Source: Roseobacter sp. (lineage in GTDB: Bacteria; Pseudomonadota; Alphaproteobacteria; Rhodobacterales; Rhodobacteraceae). Taken from it: 47,012 bases of DNA. The stretch covers positions 1-47,012 of the forward strand of contig JAGXHA010000113.1 of assembly GCA_024636475.1 (NCBI GenBank), read 5' to 3'. The stretch's first letter is position 1; every line of letters begins with the position of its first letter. Made by a program: the position numbers and the translations under genes. The notes beneath the pieces were generated by a model. The model searched no databases. It had not been told where the DNA came from and saw only the letters and a program-made list of their open reading frames with translations. This document shows, piece by piece, positions 7,826 to 15,873 of this stretch.

Positions 7826-8920
7826 ATGAATGTTATCGCACCTGTAGCTGCAGCACCCGATCGCGATGCGGCTGTCGTAGCGCTTGATACCTTGCGTGCC
7901 TGGGCATCTGAAGCCAGCAAAAGCGAAATAGACGGGCTTGACCCGTCTTTGGCGCGTTTGCTGAAAAACGTGGATGACTATCCTGAATTTAGCCGGGTTT
8001 ATCCCGAAGACTTTGCGGTTGGTGACAATTACAAGGCGACCCTGCCTGACTTGCAAAATGGCCCTTCCAGCCTGATCCGTGGGGCCAAGCAGCAAATACA
8101 GCATGTGGGGATTTCGAACTTTCGCTTGCCAGTGCGCTTTCACACCCGCGACAATGGCGATCTTACGCTGGAAACATCAGTGACAGGGTCGGTGAGCCTT
8201 GAGGCGGATAAAAAGGGCATCAACATGTCCCGCATCATGCGCAGCTTTTACAAGCACGGCGACGAAACCTTCAGTTTTGAGGTGATGGAAGCCGCGTTGG
8301 ATGATTATAAGGCCGACTTGGAAAGCTATGATGCGCGGATCCAGATGCGCTTTTCTTTCCCGATGAAGATTGAAAGCCTGCGGTCCGGGCTGTCTGGCTA
8401 TCAATATTACGACATCGCGTTGGAACTGGTCGAAGCGAACGGTTTCCGAAAGAAAATCATGCACTTGGATTATGTTTATTCATCCACATGCCCCTGTTCG
8501 CTTGAACTGTCAGAGCATGCGCGCGCGACACGCGGCCAGCTTGCGACACCGCATTCGCAACGGTCGGTCGCGCGGATTTCGGTGGATGTGAACTGCGAAG
8601 AAGATTGCTTGTGGTTCGAAGACCTGATCGAGGCCGCCCGACGTGCCGTGCCGACAGAGACGCAAGTGATGGTCAAGCGCGAGGATGAACAGGCGTTTGC
8701 CGAGTTGAATGCCGCGAACCCGATATTTGTCGAAGACGCAGCGCGGCTGTTTTGCGAGCAATTGCAGGCGGATCCACGGATCGGTGATTTCCGGGTTGTG
8801 GCCAGCCACCAGGAAAGCCTGCACAGCCATGACGCAATCAGCATCCTGACCGAAGGCGACACCTTTGCTGCGCAAAGCATCGATCCCAAGCTGTTCAGCA
8901 CCTTGTTCCACGTCGGCTAA
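7826..8920 (+). CDS. folE2: GTP cyclohydrolase FolE2 (type IB)
   Basis: Catalyses the first step of folate/pterin synthesis, GTP to 7,8-dihydroneopterin triphosphate, in the cytosol. It is 364 residues long with the COG1469 hallmarks GISNFRLPVRF, TGSVSLEADKKGINMSRIMR and the active-site TCPCSLELSEHA (first Cys about 222). The ATG at 7826 has AAGGGGG seven bases upstream, which decides against the GTG at 7805. FolB and FolP are encoded further along (21.6-23.6 kb), so the window holds three steps of the folate pathway. FolE2 often replaces zinc-dependent FolE under zinc shortage, but I see no clear Zur box. Confidence 0.95.
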   Translation: MNVIAPVAAAPDRDAAVVALDTLRAWASEASKSEIDGLDPSLARLLKNVDDYPEFSRVYPEDFAVGDNYKATLPDLQNGPSSLIRGAKQQIQHVGISNFRLPVRFHTRDNGDLTLETSVTGSVSLEADKKGINMSRIMRSFYKHGDETFSFEVMEAALDDYKADLESYDARIQMRFSFPMKIESLRSGLSGYQYYDIALELVEANGFRKKIMHLDYVYSSTCPCSLELSEHARATRGQLATPHSQRSVARISVDVNCEEDCLWFEDLIEAARRAVPTETQVMVKREDEQAFAELNAANPIFVEDAARLFCEQLQADPRIGDFRVVASHQESLHSHDAISILTEGDTFAAQSIDPKLFSTLFHVG

Positions 8921-8983
8921 GCTAAGCCACCTGATGCCTCTGCAGTTTTTACGCCGCGCATATCTTCTGCGGCTGCTGGCGGG

Positions 8984-9094
8984 ATGCGCAAGGTCGAAAT
9001 GCTGCACGCTAAATCCGGTGCCGCGTTGGCTGCAATGGGTCTGAAGCGGGAAGATGTCCTTCAGCATGTTTTCCGTGATTTCTATTATATCTGA
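8984..9094 (+). CDS. Possible small ORF (36 codons), unknown
   Basis: A short frame between folE2 and trkH with ATGs at 8984 and 8999; the second has AAGG five bases upstream. The product begins MRKVEMLHAKSG and ends VLQHVFRDFYYI. Composition and codon choice look protein-like, but no family is recognised. It is in the same frame as folE2, so it could also be a decayed extension of it. A terminator-like hairpin follows at once. Confidence 0.25.
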   Translation: MRKVEMLHAKSGAALAAMGLKREDVLQHVFRDFYYI

Positions 9095-9120
9095 TCCGTT
9101 CACCAACGGGTGAAATTGCG

Positions 9121-9154
9121 GCCCCGCTGGCACAGCGCGGGTCGTTTTCGTTTT
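9121..9154 (+). terminator. Probable terminator after folE2 / small ORF
   Basis: CCCGCTG and CAGC-GC-GGG form a hairpin around GCA with a two-base bulge (9122-9141), followed by a T-rich TCGTTTTCGTTTT. Its position before trkH suits termination of the folE2 transcript. Confidence 0.45.
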
Positions 9155-9206
9155 CTGGCAGGGCTGATCCTTGACACCGCCGCCTTGCCACGCCAACGCT
9201 GCGCGG

Positions 9207-10655
9207 ATGTTGGACATGCGCCCAGTTGGATATGTGATCGGCCTGTTGGTCGCGGTGCTTGGCATTGCGATGATCGTCCCGATGCTGGTCGACATTGCCG
9301 AAGGGCGCGGCCATTGGCCTGTGTTTGTCGAAGCCGGATTGATCACGATTCTGGGCGGTAGCATGATCGCATTGGCCTGCGCGAACGGTGTCAAGGAAGG
9401 CCTTACGATCCAGCAGACCTTTTTGCTGACCACCGGGGTCTGGGTTATATTGCCCTTGTTTGGCGCGCTGCCGTTTATGCTTGGCGCGACCGAAGCGCGG
9501 CTGGTCGATGCGGTTTTCGAGGCCATGTCGGGGATGACAACCACCGGATCAACGGTCCTCACCGGGTTGGACGATCTTCCCAAAGGGTTATTGTTGTGGC
9601 GCGGCATCCTCCAATGGCTTGGCGGCATCGGTATCATTGTTGTGGCGATGGTGTTCCTGCCTGAATTGCGGGTCGGCGGCATGCAGATCTTCAAGTCCGA
9701 AGCGTTTGAAACTTTCGGAAAGATCCTGCCGCGTGCGGGGCAGATTGCCAGTCAGATTTCCGTTATCTATGTCTGGCTGACCTTCGTGTGCGCGCTGACC
9801 TATCTGGCCTTGGGGATGAACGTTTTCGATGCGACCGTGCATGCGCTGACCACGATGAGCACGGGGGGCTTTTCTAATTATGATGCATCCTTTGGTACTT
9901 TTTCGGGGAATGCTGAATACGCCGCGTCGCTGTTCATGATCCTCGCCGCGCTGCCGTTTGTGCGCTACGTGCAGCTGCTGAACGGAAATGCGCTGGCGTT
10001 GCACCGTGACCCGCAGGTGCGCGGTTTCCTCACGGTTATTGCGGTGCTTGTGGGCGTCGTTTTCTTCTCCATTCGCGAACTGTTCCCGCAACATTGGGAA
10101 CAGTCGTTCCGCGAGGCGCTTTTCAACATCACCTCGATCATCTCGGGCACGGGATACGCGTCGGTGGATTATATGATCTGGGGATCGTTCCCGGTTGCCT
10201 TGTTCTTTTTTACCGGTTTGATCGGTGGCTGCGCTGGCTCGACTGCCTGCTCGATCAAGATTTTCCGCTATCAGCTTTTATTTGCCTCTATCCGCGTGCA
10301 GCTACAGCGAATCCGCTCACCTCATGGGATATTCAAGCCGCGCTATGACGGCAGGGTGATCGGCGGTGATGTCATGATTTCGGTGATGTCGTTTTTCATG
10401 TTCTTTACGCTGACGTTGGGGCTTGTGGCCGTGGCACTCAGCATGACAGGGCTTGATTTTGTGACCTCGATATCGGGGGCAGCGACAGCGCTGGCCAATA
10501 TCGGACCCGGCCTTGGCGATATCATTGGGCCGGCGGGCAATTTCAGCACACTGAACGACACGGCCAAATGGATTTTGATGGTGGCGATGCTGCTCGGGCG
10601 GCTGGAGCTGATGGCGGTATATGTCATTCTTACGTTGAAATTCTGGAGAGCATGA
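9207..10655 (+). CDS. trkH: TrkH-family potassium uptake protein
   Basis: The membrane subunit of a Trk/Ktr potassium uptake system, about 482 residues. The four pore-loop/selectivity segments are visible in order: MTTTGSTV, TMSTGGFS, SGTGYASV and ANIGPGLG. ILQWLGGIGIIV after the first filter is typical of TrkH. The frame extends upstream to 9171, but MLDMRPVGYVIGLL at 9207 is the more likely N-terminus, leading straight into the first membrane helix. The regulatory TrkA subunit is not in the window. The stop overlaps the start region of the TPP enzyme (ATGATG), so the two are translationally linked although functionally unrelated. Confidence 0.88.
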   Translation: MLDMRPVGYVIGLLVAVLGIAMIVPMLVDIAEGRGHWPVFVEAGLITILGGSMIALACANGVKEGLTIQQTFLLTTGVWVILPLFGALPFMLGATEARLVDAVFEAMSGMTTTGSTVLTGLDDLPKGLLLWRGILQWLGGIGIIVVAMVFLPELRVGGMQIFKSEAFETFGKILPRAGQIASQISVIYVWLTFVCALTYLALGMNVFDATVHALTTMSTGGFSNYDASFGTFSGNAEYAASLFMILAALPFVRYVQLLNGNALALHRDPQVRGFLTVIAVLVGVVFFSIRELFPQHWEQSFREALFNITSIISGTGYASVDYMIWGSFPVALFFFTGLIGGCAGSTACSIKIFRYQLLFASIRVQLQRIRSPHGIFKPRYDGRVIGGDVMISVMSFFMFFTLTLGLVAVALSMTGLDFVTSISGAATALANIGPGLGDIIGPAGNFSTLNDTAKWILMVAMLLGRLELMAVYVILTLKFWRA

Positions 10656-12259
10656 TGGCCGACACCGTTCACCCACAGCAGACCCGCCCTTTGGGCGCGC
10701 AAATCTCGCATATGTTGAAAGATCGTGGGATCGAGGTCATTTTTGGTATTCCGGGTGTGCATAATCAGGAAATGTACCGTGGGATCGAGGAAGCTGGCCT
10801 GACCCACATACTCGCCAGACACGAGCAAGGGGCGGGGTTCATGGCGGATGGCTATGCGCGGGCCACCGGCAGGCCGGGGGTGGCGTATGTGATCACGGGG
10901 CCGGGGCTGTGCAACATCATGACGCCGATGGGGCAGGCCTATAGCGACTCGGTGCCCATGCTGGTCTTGTCATCCTGTCTGGACGAGGTTGCGGCCAAAA
11001 GGGGACAGCTGCACCAGATGAAGGATCAAAGGGCAGCGGCTGAGACCGTGTGCGATTGGTCGCATGAGGCGCGCACGGCAGAGGCAGCCTATACCCTGAT
11101 TGACCGCGCCCTAAGCGAATTTGAACTACAGCGCCCGCGTTCCAAACATATTCAGGTGCCGATTGCAGCACTCGAGGCTGAGGCGCAGGCCTTTGCGCCG
11201 CGAACTGAGGCAAGGCAGCAGCCTGCACTGGCACGTTCCGGCGATATCTCGCAGGTTCAGGCGTTGCTGTCAGATGCCCGCCGTCCGCTGTTTGTATTCG
11301 GTGGCGGCGTGGGGGATACGACTGCGGTTGCCCGGCTTTTGAAGGCAACCAAGGCAGCTTCTTTCACAACCTATGCAGGGCGCGGTTTGGTGGCTCCGGA
11401 TGCGCCTTTGCATCTTGGTTCCAACCTCGCGCGCCCGGGCAGCGCCGATGTGATCGCAACGGCCGATCTTGTTATCGCTATAGGCACCGAACTGGCAGAG
11501 GTGGACATTTGGCGGGTGCATCTTGGCCATGATGCGCCCCTTGTACGCGTGGATATTGACCCAGAAGTGCTGAACGACGCGCAAGGCGCAGGGGTGCAGA
11601 TTCTTTGTGACGCTGACGCGTTCATCCGCGATTTAGCTGATCTTGATGTCGCAAAGCCGCACACAGACTGGACCCTGCAAGAGGTTGCTTCTGCGCGTGT
11701 GCGCTGGCGCTCAGAGATCGAAGCAGAGCGACCCGGTCTCCTGACCGTGGTGGATGCCTTGCACAAGGCGGTGCCGGAAGAAACGATGATCTATTCGGAC
11801 ATGACGCAGTTTGCCTATGCCGCGCAAGAGGTCTGGGATATGGACCGTCCCGGCCACTGGCACCACCCGTATGGGTTCGGCACGCTTGGCTATGCCACAC
11901 CTGCGGCCATTGGCGGCGCGATCGGCAGGCCGGGAATGCCAACGATGGCAATTATTGGCGATTATGGTTTTCACTATACGATGCAGGAACTTGGCGTGGC
12001 GGTCGAGCTGGGCCTGCCACTGCCCATCATCCTTTGGGACAATGGCAAACTGGGCGAGATCGAGGATAGCATGACCCGAGCGCAGATCGCACCAAATGCC
12101 GTCGTTGCGCAAAATCCTGACTTTTGTAAACTGGCCGAAGCTTTTGGGGCGCTCTCTGCCGCTCCGACATCACTGCAAGACTTGCCGGATGTTCTTGAGC
12201 AAGCCTTGGGTGCTGATCGTCCAACGCTGATCTACCTGACACCCAGCATCACGGGCTAA
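10655..12259 (+). CDS. Thiamine-pyrophosphate enzyme, probable 5-guanidino-2-oxopentanoate decarboxylase-like
   Basis: About 534 residues with the three domains of the acetolactate synthase/2-oxoacid decarboxylase family. The N-terminal Pyr domain carries the catalytic glutamate in ARHEQGAGFMADGYAR and then GPGLCNIMTPMGQAY. The central domain has FVFGGGVGDT. The C-terminal PP domain has the Mg-TPP motif in the form GDYGFHYTMQELG ... LWDNG rather than the usual GDG ... NN. As I recall, the GDY form and the N-terminal IFGIPGVHNQEMYRGI occur in the 5-guanidino-2-oxopentanoate decarboxylase (AruI-like) group, so a role in arginine transamination catabolism is possible. ATGs at 10652 and 10655 both overlap or abut the trkH stop; GGAG at 10645-10648 suits 10655 better. 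Confidence 0.75.
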   Translation: MADTVHPQQTRPLGAQISHMLKDRGIEVIFGIPGVHNQEMYRGIEEAGLTHILARHEQGAGFMADGYARATGRPGVAYVITGPGLCNIMTPMGQAYSDSVPMLVLSSCLDEVAAKRGQLHQMKDQRAAAETVCDWSHEARTAEAAYTLIDRALSEFELQRPRSKHIQVPIAALEAEAQAFAPRTEARQQPALARSGDISQVQALLSDARRPLFVFGGGVGDTTAVARLLKATKAASFTTYAGRGLVAPDAPLHLGSNLARPGSADVIATADLVIAIGTELAEVDIWRVHLGHDAPLVRVDIDPEVLNDAQGAGVQILCDADAFIRDLADLDVAKPHTDWTLQEVASARVRWRSEIEAERPGLLTVVDALHKAVPEETMIYSDMTQFAYAAQEVWDMDRPGHWHHPYGFGTLGYATPAAIGGAIGRPGMPTMAIIGDYGFHYTMQELGVAVELGLPLPIILWDNGKLGEIEDSMTRAQIAPNAVVAQNPDFCKLAEAFGALSAAPTSLQDLPDVLEQALGADRPTLIYLTPSITG

Positions 12260-12281
12260 GGTGTTTTCTTAGAAAGAAAAT

Positions 12282-12325
12282 GGGCGTGGTCTTTGTGAAA
12301 GCACCACGCCCTTCGGACTTGTTTA
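12282..12325. terminator. Bidirectional terminator between convergent genes
   Basis: A perfect 9-bp stem, GGGCGTGGT (12282-12290) with ACCACGCCC (12303-12311), separates the TPP enzyme gene (+) from the protease-like gene (-). On the minus strand the stem is followed by the T-rich complement of AGAAAGAAAAT; on the plus strand by a weaker TTCGGACTTGTTTA. Confidence 0.75.
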
Positions 12326-14164
12326 TTCCCAGCAGCTGACAAGGACGGTCATGCCCTTGGCCTTGGCGCGCAGATCTTCGGGTTGCAACGCGCCAAGACC
12401 CTGCGTGGTCTGAACCGCCACACCTGCCTTTTGCGCCACCTGTGCGATCAGGGTCGCCTCGACGGCAAAGTTCACGTCATCAGGCAGTTGCCGGGTGCCG
12501 TCAGCGCGCGGCAGCAACATCCCAATCACGCGGCCATTGCCATCAAAGACCGGCCCGCCCGCATCACCGGGCTGCGACGCCAGCGCGAGACGCGCGATGT
12601 TTTCCTCGCCTTGCAACCCACGGACATCTGCCAAGGCCCCAAACGTCACCGTTGCCGAGCCCAATACGCCTTCGTAAGGAAAGCCAGCGACAGCGATTTC
12701 CGATTGCAGGCGCGGTGCCACGGTGTTGAAGTTTGCGACTTCAATCGGGGCCAACCGGGTGCGTGGCTTGAGCAAGGCGATGCCGCTGGCCTGGTCATCC
12801 ACCATCACATCCAGTTCAGTGTCGTCATCCAGCGTCATGCGGGCGCAGCTTTGAACGGCCTGAGATGTGGTTGCGACCGTGCCAGCGCCGTCAACGAAAA
12901 ACCCTGAGCGCGATAGTTTCGGCAGACGGACCTGCAGCCCGGAGACAAGATCAATCGCCTGATCATTGCCACCCCCCGCTGCGGCATCCAAAATACCGGG
13001 TATGCGGGTAAAGCTTTTGGTCATCTCTGCCATAACACGGCGACGGCGATCTTCGTCACCGGCGGGCCATATCAAGGTAAAACCCTTGATCTGTCCGTTT
13101 TCCAGCGAGGCTTGGGTTTGGCTGATCACGCGGCCGTTTTCGCCGATCAGCTCAAAGCTGTTGGACTGGCGCTCGCGCGGGCCTTCATTCGGGACAATCT
13201 CAAGCGTCTGCATGATGTCATAGAGCCCGAACAGCGTGTCCTGATCGCCCGCTTGGCTGATCAGCAGCACGCGCGCGTTGACGTCGCCCGTCGCGTTGTA
13301 GTGCACGAAAGGTGGCTCAAGTTTGTCGAATGCGACGACCTGCGTTGGCATGATCATTTCGATACCTGCCTCTGTGTTGCGCACAAGCTGCAACCCAAGG
13401 CCTTCAAGCACGGCGTTATACTGCTTGTTCAACGCGGCCCTCTGCAAGGTGGTCAACACTCCTGTCACTTCGTAACCATTGGCGCTTTGCCAATCCGCCA
13501 TAGATCCGCGTGTGCCGCGGCCAAACGCGCCGTCGATGGCATTGTTGTAAAAGCCGGCCCATTCCAAGGCGATCTGCAATTGCTCGCGCTCGGCGCGGCT
13601 CAAAGCCTGTTCGCCGCGCCGCGCCTCGTTTAATGTCTCGTCGGCGGGCGGCTCTGGAAGCGACGGCGCAACTGTCGTTTGAACCGGTTCTGCCTCGGTC
13701 GACGTGGCTGCGTCTGCGGGGGGCAGGGTGGATTGGGTAATCTCAGTTCCAGAGTCTTGCGGCGTCACTGCGGGTTCATCGACCGCAATCTCGGGATCGA
13801 CAGGTGCGATCAGAGGAATGTTAAGGACATTGACGCCCACTGGCCAGAACTGCTGACGAAAGCGGTCTGATACCTGAATGAAACTGTCGCGTGGAATGAT
13901 GCCTTCGCGGCGATACCCCCGCAGCAGCAATTCTGCATCTTCACGGCGGTAGGGACCGACTGTAATCGCGTACCATCCACCGCCCAGCGAAAAGCCGTTA
14001 ACATCTTCCAACATGACGTCGTATTCGCGCGCGCGCTCGGTGGCTCCAGCAAGGTTTGGCTGCGCTTCGATCTGAACCCAGACCACATCATCGGCAGATT
14101 GTGCTGTCACGGCAAAGGGATATAAAAATAGGGCGGCAAACAGGGCCACAATCAGTCGCTTCAT
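12323..14164 (-). CDS. Secreted trypsin-like protein lacking the catalytic triad, with SPOR-like and peptidoglycan-binding regions
   Basis: A 613-residue exported protein. The ATG at 14164 starts a clean signal peptide (MKRLIVALFAALFLYPFAVTAQ); ATG 14185 would only add seven residues. An N-terminal SPOR-like region (WVQIEAQPNLAGA ... GWYAITVGPY) is followed by a proline/acidic linker and a PG_binding_1 repeat (AIDGAFGRGTRGSMADWQ). The last 200 residues resemble a chymotrypsin-fold protease, with SGFFVDGAGTVATTSQAV and GDAGGPVFDGNGRVIGML. All three catalytic positions appear substituted: the TNAHVV histidine is Gln (about 435), the DLALLK aspartate is Gly in SGIALLK, and the GDSGGP serine is Ala (about 535). 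It is probably a non-catalytic, cell-wall-associated pseudoprotease. Confidence 0.8.
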   Translation of the reverse strand: MKRLIVALFAALFLYPFAVTAQSADDVVWVQIEAQPNLAGATERAREYDVMLEDVNGFSLGGGWYAITVGPYRREDAELLLRGYRREGIIPRDSFIQVSDRFRQQFWPVGVNVLNIPLIAPVDPEIAVDEPAVTPQDSGTEITQSTLPPADAATSTEAEPVQTTVAPSLPEPPADETLNEARRGEQALSRAEREQLQIALEWAGFYNNAIDGAFGRGTRGSMADWQSANGYEVTGVLTTLQRAALNKQYNAVLEGLGLQLVRNTEAGIEMIMPTQVVAFDKLEPPFVHYNATGDVNARVLLISQAGDQDTLFGLYDIMQTLEIVPNEGPRERQSNSFELIGENGRVISQTQASLENGQIKGFTLIWPAGDEDRRRRVMAEMTKSFTRIPGILDAAAGGGNDQAIDLVSGLQVRLPKLSRSGFFVDGAGTVATTSQAVQSCARMTLDDDTELDVMVDDQASGIALLKPRTRLAPIEVANFNTVAPRLQSEIAVAGFPYEGVLGSATVTFGALADVRGLQGEENIARLALASQPGDAGGPVFDGNGRVIGMLLPRADGTRQLPDDVNFAVEATLIAQVAQKAGVAVQTTQGLGALQPEDLRAKAKGMTVLVSCWE

Positions 14165-14321
14165 GGTAAAATTGCTTTCGTGCATTTAAGGTTAAAGCAG
14201 ATAAGCAGGAAATGGCGCATAATGCCATGCTTGTTGCGCGGCAATTCATCACAAACCTGCCAATTGACCCTTGCGCTACAGCGCCGTAGGAAAGGCGCGC
14301 AGCAGTAAAGGCAATTATCCC

Positions 14322-15260
14322 ATGTCCGACCCGGTTCAGCGCCCCCGTTCCTTTCAGGAAATCATCCTTGCCCTTCAGTCCTATTGGGCGCGGCAGGGTT
14401 GCGCGATTTTACAACCCTATGACATGGAGGTCGGGGCAGGCACCTTCCACCCTGCCACAACCCTTCGTTCTTTGGGCACCACGCCTTGGGCCGCCGCCTA
14501 TGTGCAGCCGTCGCGCCGCCCTACCGACGGGCGCTACGGCGAAAACCCCAACCGCTTGCAGCATTATTACCAATACCAGGTGCTGATCAAACCCAGCCCG
14601 CCAAATCTCCAGGAACTTTACCTTGGCTCCCTTCAGGCGATCGGCATCGACATGGCGCTGCACGATATCCGCTTTGTCGAAGATGACTGGGAAAGCCCGA
14701 CCTTGGGCGCATGGGGGCTGGGCTGGGAGGTCTGGTGTGACGGCATGGAAGTCTCGCAATTCACCTATTTCCAGCAGGTTGGCGGGCATGATTGCCACCC
14801 CGTTTCGGGAGAGCTTACGTACGGTCTTGAACGCCTTGCCATGTATGTTCTGGGTGTTGATCACGTGATGGAGATGCCTTTCAACGACCCGGATGCCCCG
14901 ATCCCGCTGTCCTATGGTGATATCTTCAAGCAAACCGAAGAAGAATACGCACGGTGGAACTTTGACGTGGCCAATACAGAGGTGCTGCTCGACCATTTTG
15001 TCGAGGCGGAAAACGAATGCAATGCGATCCTGTCGCAAGATGCACAAGATCCTAAAACCGGAAAGCGCATCGTCATGGCACACCCCGCATATGACCAATG
15101 CATCAAGGCCAGCCACATCTTCAACCTGCTCGATGCGCGCGGCGTCATCTCGGTCACCGAACGTCAGGCCTACATCGGACGCGTGCGCACCTTGGCCAAA
15201 GCCTGCGCCGACGCATTCGTGCAAACCCGCGCTGGCGGTTGGCTGGAAGGTGCAGCATGA
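14322..15260 (+). CDS. glyQ: Glycine--tRNA ligase alpha subunit
   Basis: The catalytic alpha chain of the tetrameric bacterial glycyl-tRNA synthetase. Typical stretches are [33 protein letters not shown] (in part), [19 protein letters not shown], and [19 protein letters not shown]. The ATG at 14322 ([14 protein letters not shown]) is preferred over the upstream TTG at 14271 and has AAAGG about ten bases before it. A small GCGCC/GGCGC hairpin lies in the leader (14281-14298). The stop overlaps the start of the next gene (ATGA), placing it in an operon with that gene and glyS. Confidence 0.97.
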   Translation: MSDPVQRPRSFQEIILALQSYWARQGCAILQPYDMEVGAGTFHPATTLRSLGTTPWAAAYVQPSRRPTDGRYGENPNRLQHYYQYQVLIKPSPPNLQELYLGSLQAIGIDMALHDIRFVEDDWESPTLGAWGLGWEVWCDGMEVSQFTYFQQVGGHDCHPVSGELTYGLERLAMYVLGVDHVMEMPFNDPDAPIPLSYGDIFKQTEEEYARWNFDVANTEVLLDHFVEAENECNAILSQDAQDPKTGKRIVMAHPAYDQCIKASHIFNLLDARGVISVTERQAYIGRVRTLAKACADAFVQTRAGGWLEGAA

Positions 15261-15778
15261 ACGGTAAAATCGCAGGAGGTGCCATCTTGATCGCTGCAGC
15301 CATCGCGGGCGTCACACTTTATTATCTGCAGATCTATGCCTATTACCGCGAGGTGCCGTCACCGGAACTGGGCGTTGAGCTGGTATCGCTTGGCACAGAT
15401 ATGCCAGAGCCAATCGTGACCAATAACTTCAGCGCCATCGACGCCGACAGCTCGCCCATCCGCTACCGTGCCTGTTTCGAGACGACGCATAGTCTGGCCA
15501 TGTTGTCAGAGACCTATGTCGTCACCGAAAATATCGAACCGCGCAATGCACCGGGCTGGTTTGACTGTTTTGACGCCAAATCCATCGGCATGGAGCTTGA
15601 AGCGGGCACGGCTTTGACCTTCTTGAGCCAGAAAAACGTCCACTTTGGCGTAGACCGTGTCGTGGCCATCACCTCTGACGGGCGCGGCTACATCTGGCAC
15701 GAGCTGAATGACTGTGGTGAAAAGTCGTATGACGGCACCGTGGTCGGCGAGGCGTGCCCCGAAATGCCCGCTCAGTGA
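15257..15778 (+). CDS. Small membrane-anchored protein of unknown function between glyQ and glyS
   Basis: The 173-residue product has one N-terminal membrane helix ([21 protein letters not shown]) and a mostly polar periplasmic domain with four cysteines and the stretch [15 protein letters not shown]. Translation starts at the ATGA overlap with glyQ. I recall a family of this kind (possibly DUF6446) at the same place in other Rhodobacterales; that is from memory. Nothing visible links it to tRNA charging, and no catalytic motif is evident. Confidence 0.75.
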   Translation: MNGKIAGGAILIAAAIAGVTLYYLQIYAYYREVPSPELGVELVSLGTDMPEPIVTNNFSAIDADSSPIRYRACFETTHSLAMLSETYVVTENIEPRNAPGWFDCFDAKSIGMELEAGTALTFLSQKNVHFGVDRVVAITSDGRGYIWHELNDCGEKSYDGTVVGEACPEMPAQ

Positions 15779-15873
15779 TCCGCCCCTTCTCTGGCTCTTA
15801 AATATCCTCGCGCGAAGCGCAAAAAATCTCTTAGCCGTCCCCTCCATACGCGGCCCCCGAAAGGTACCACCCC

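Noticed and set aside
8510..9694. 394-codon minus-strand frame across folE2 and trkH
   Set aside because: Antisense shadow: it overlaps two well-supported genes and shows no family features.
12282..12325. GGGCGTGGT/ACCACGCCC palindrome considered as an operator
   Set aside because: Its place between two convergent stops with T-rich flanks fits a bidirectional terminator better.
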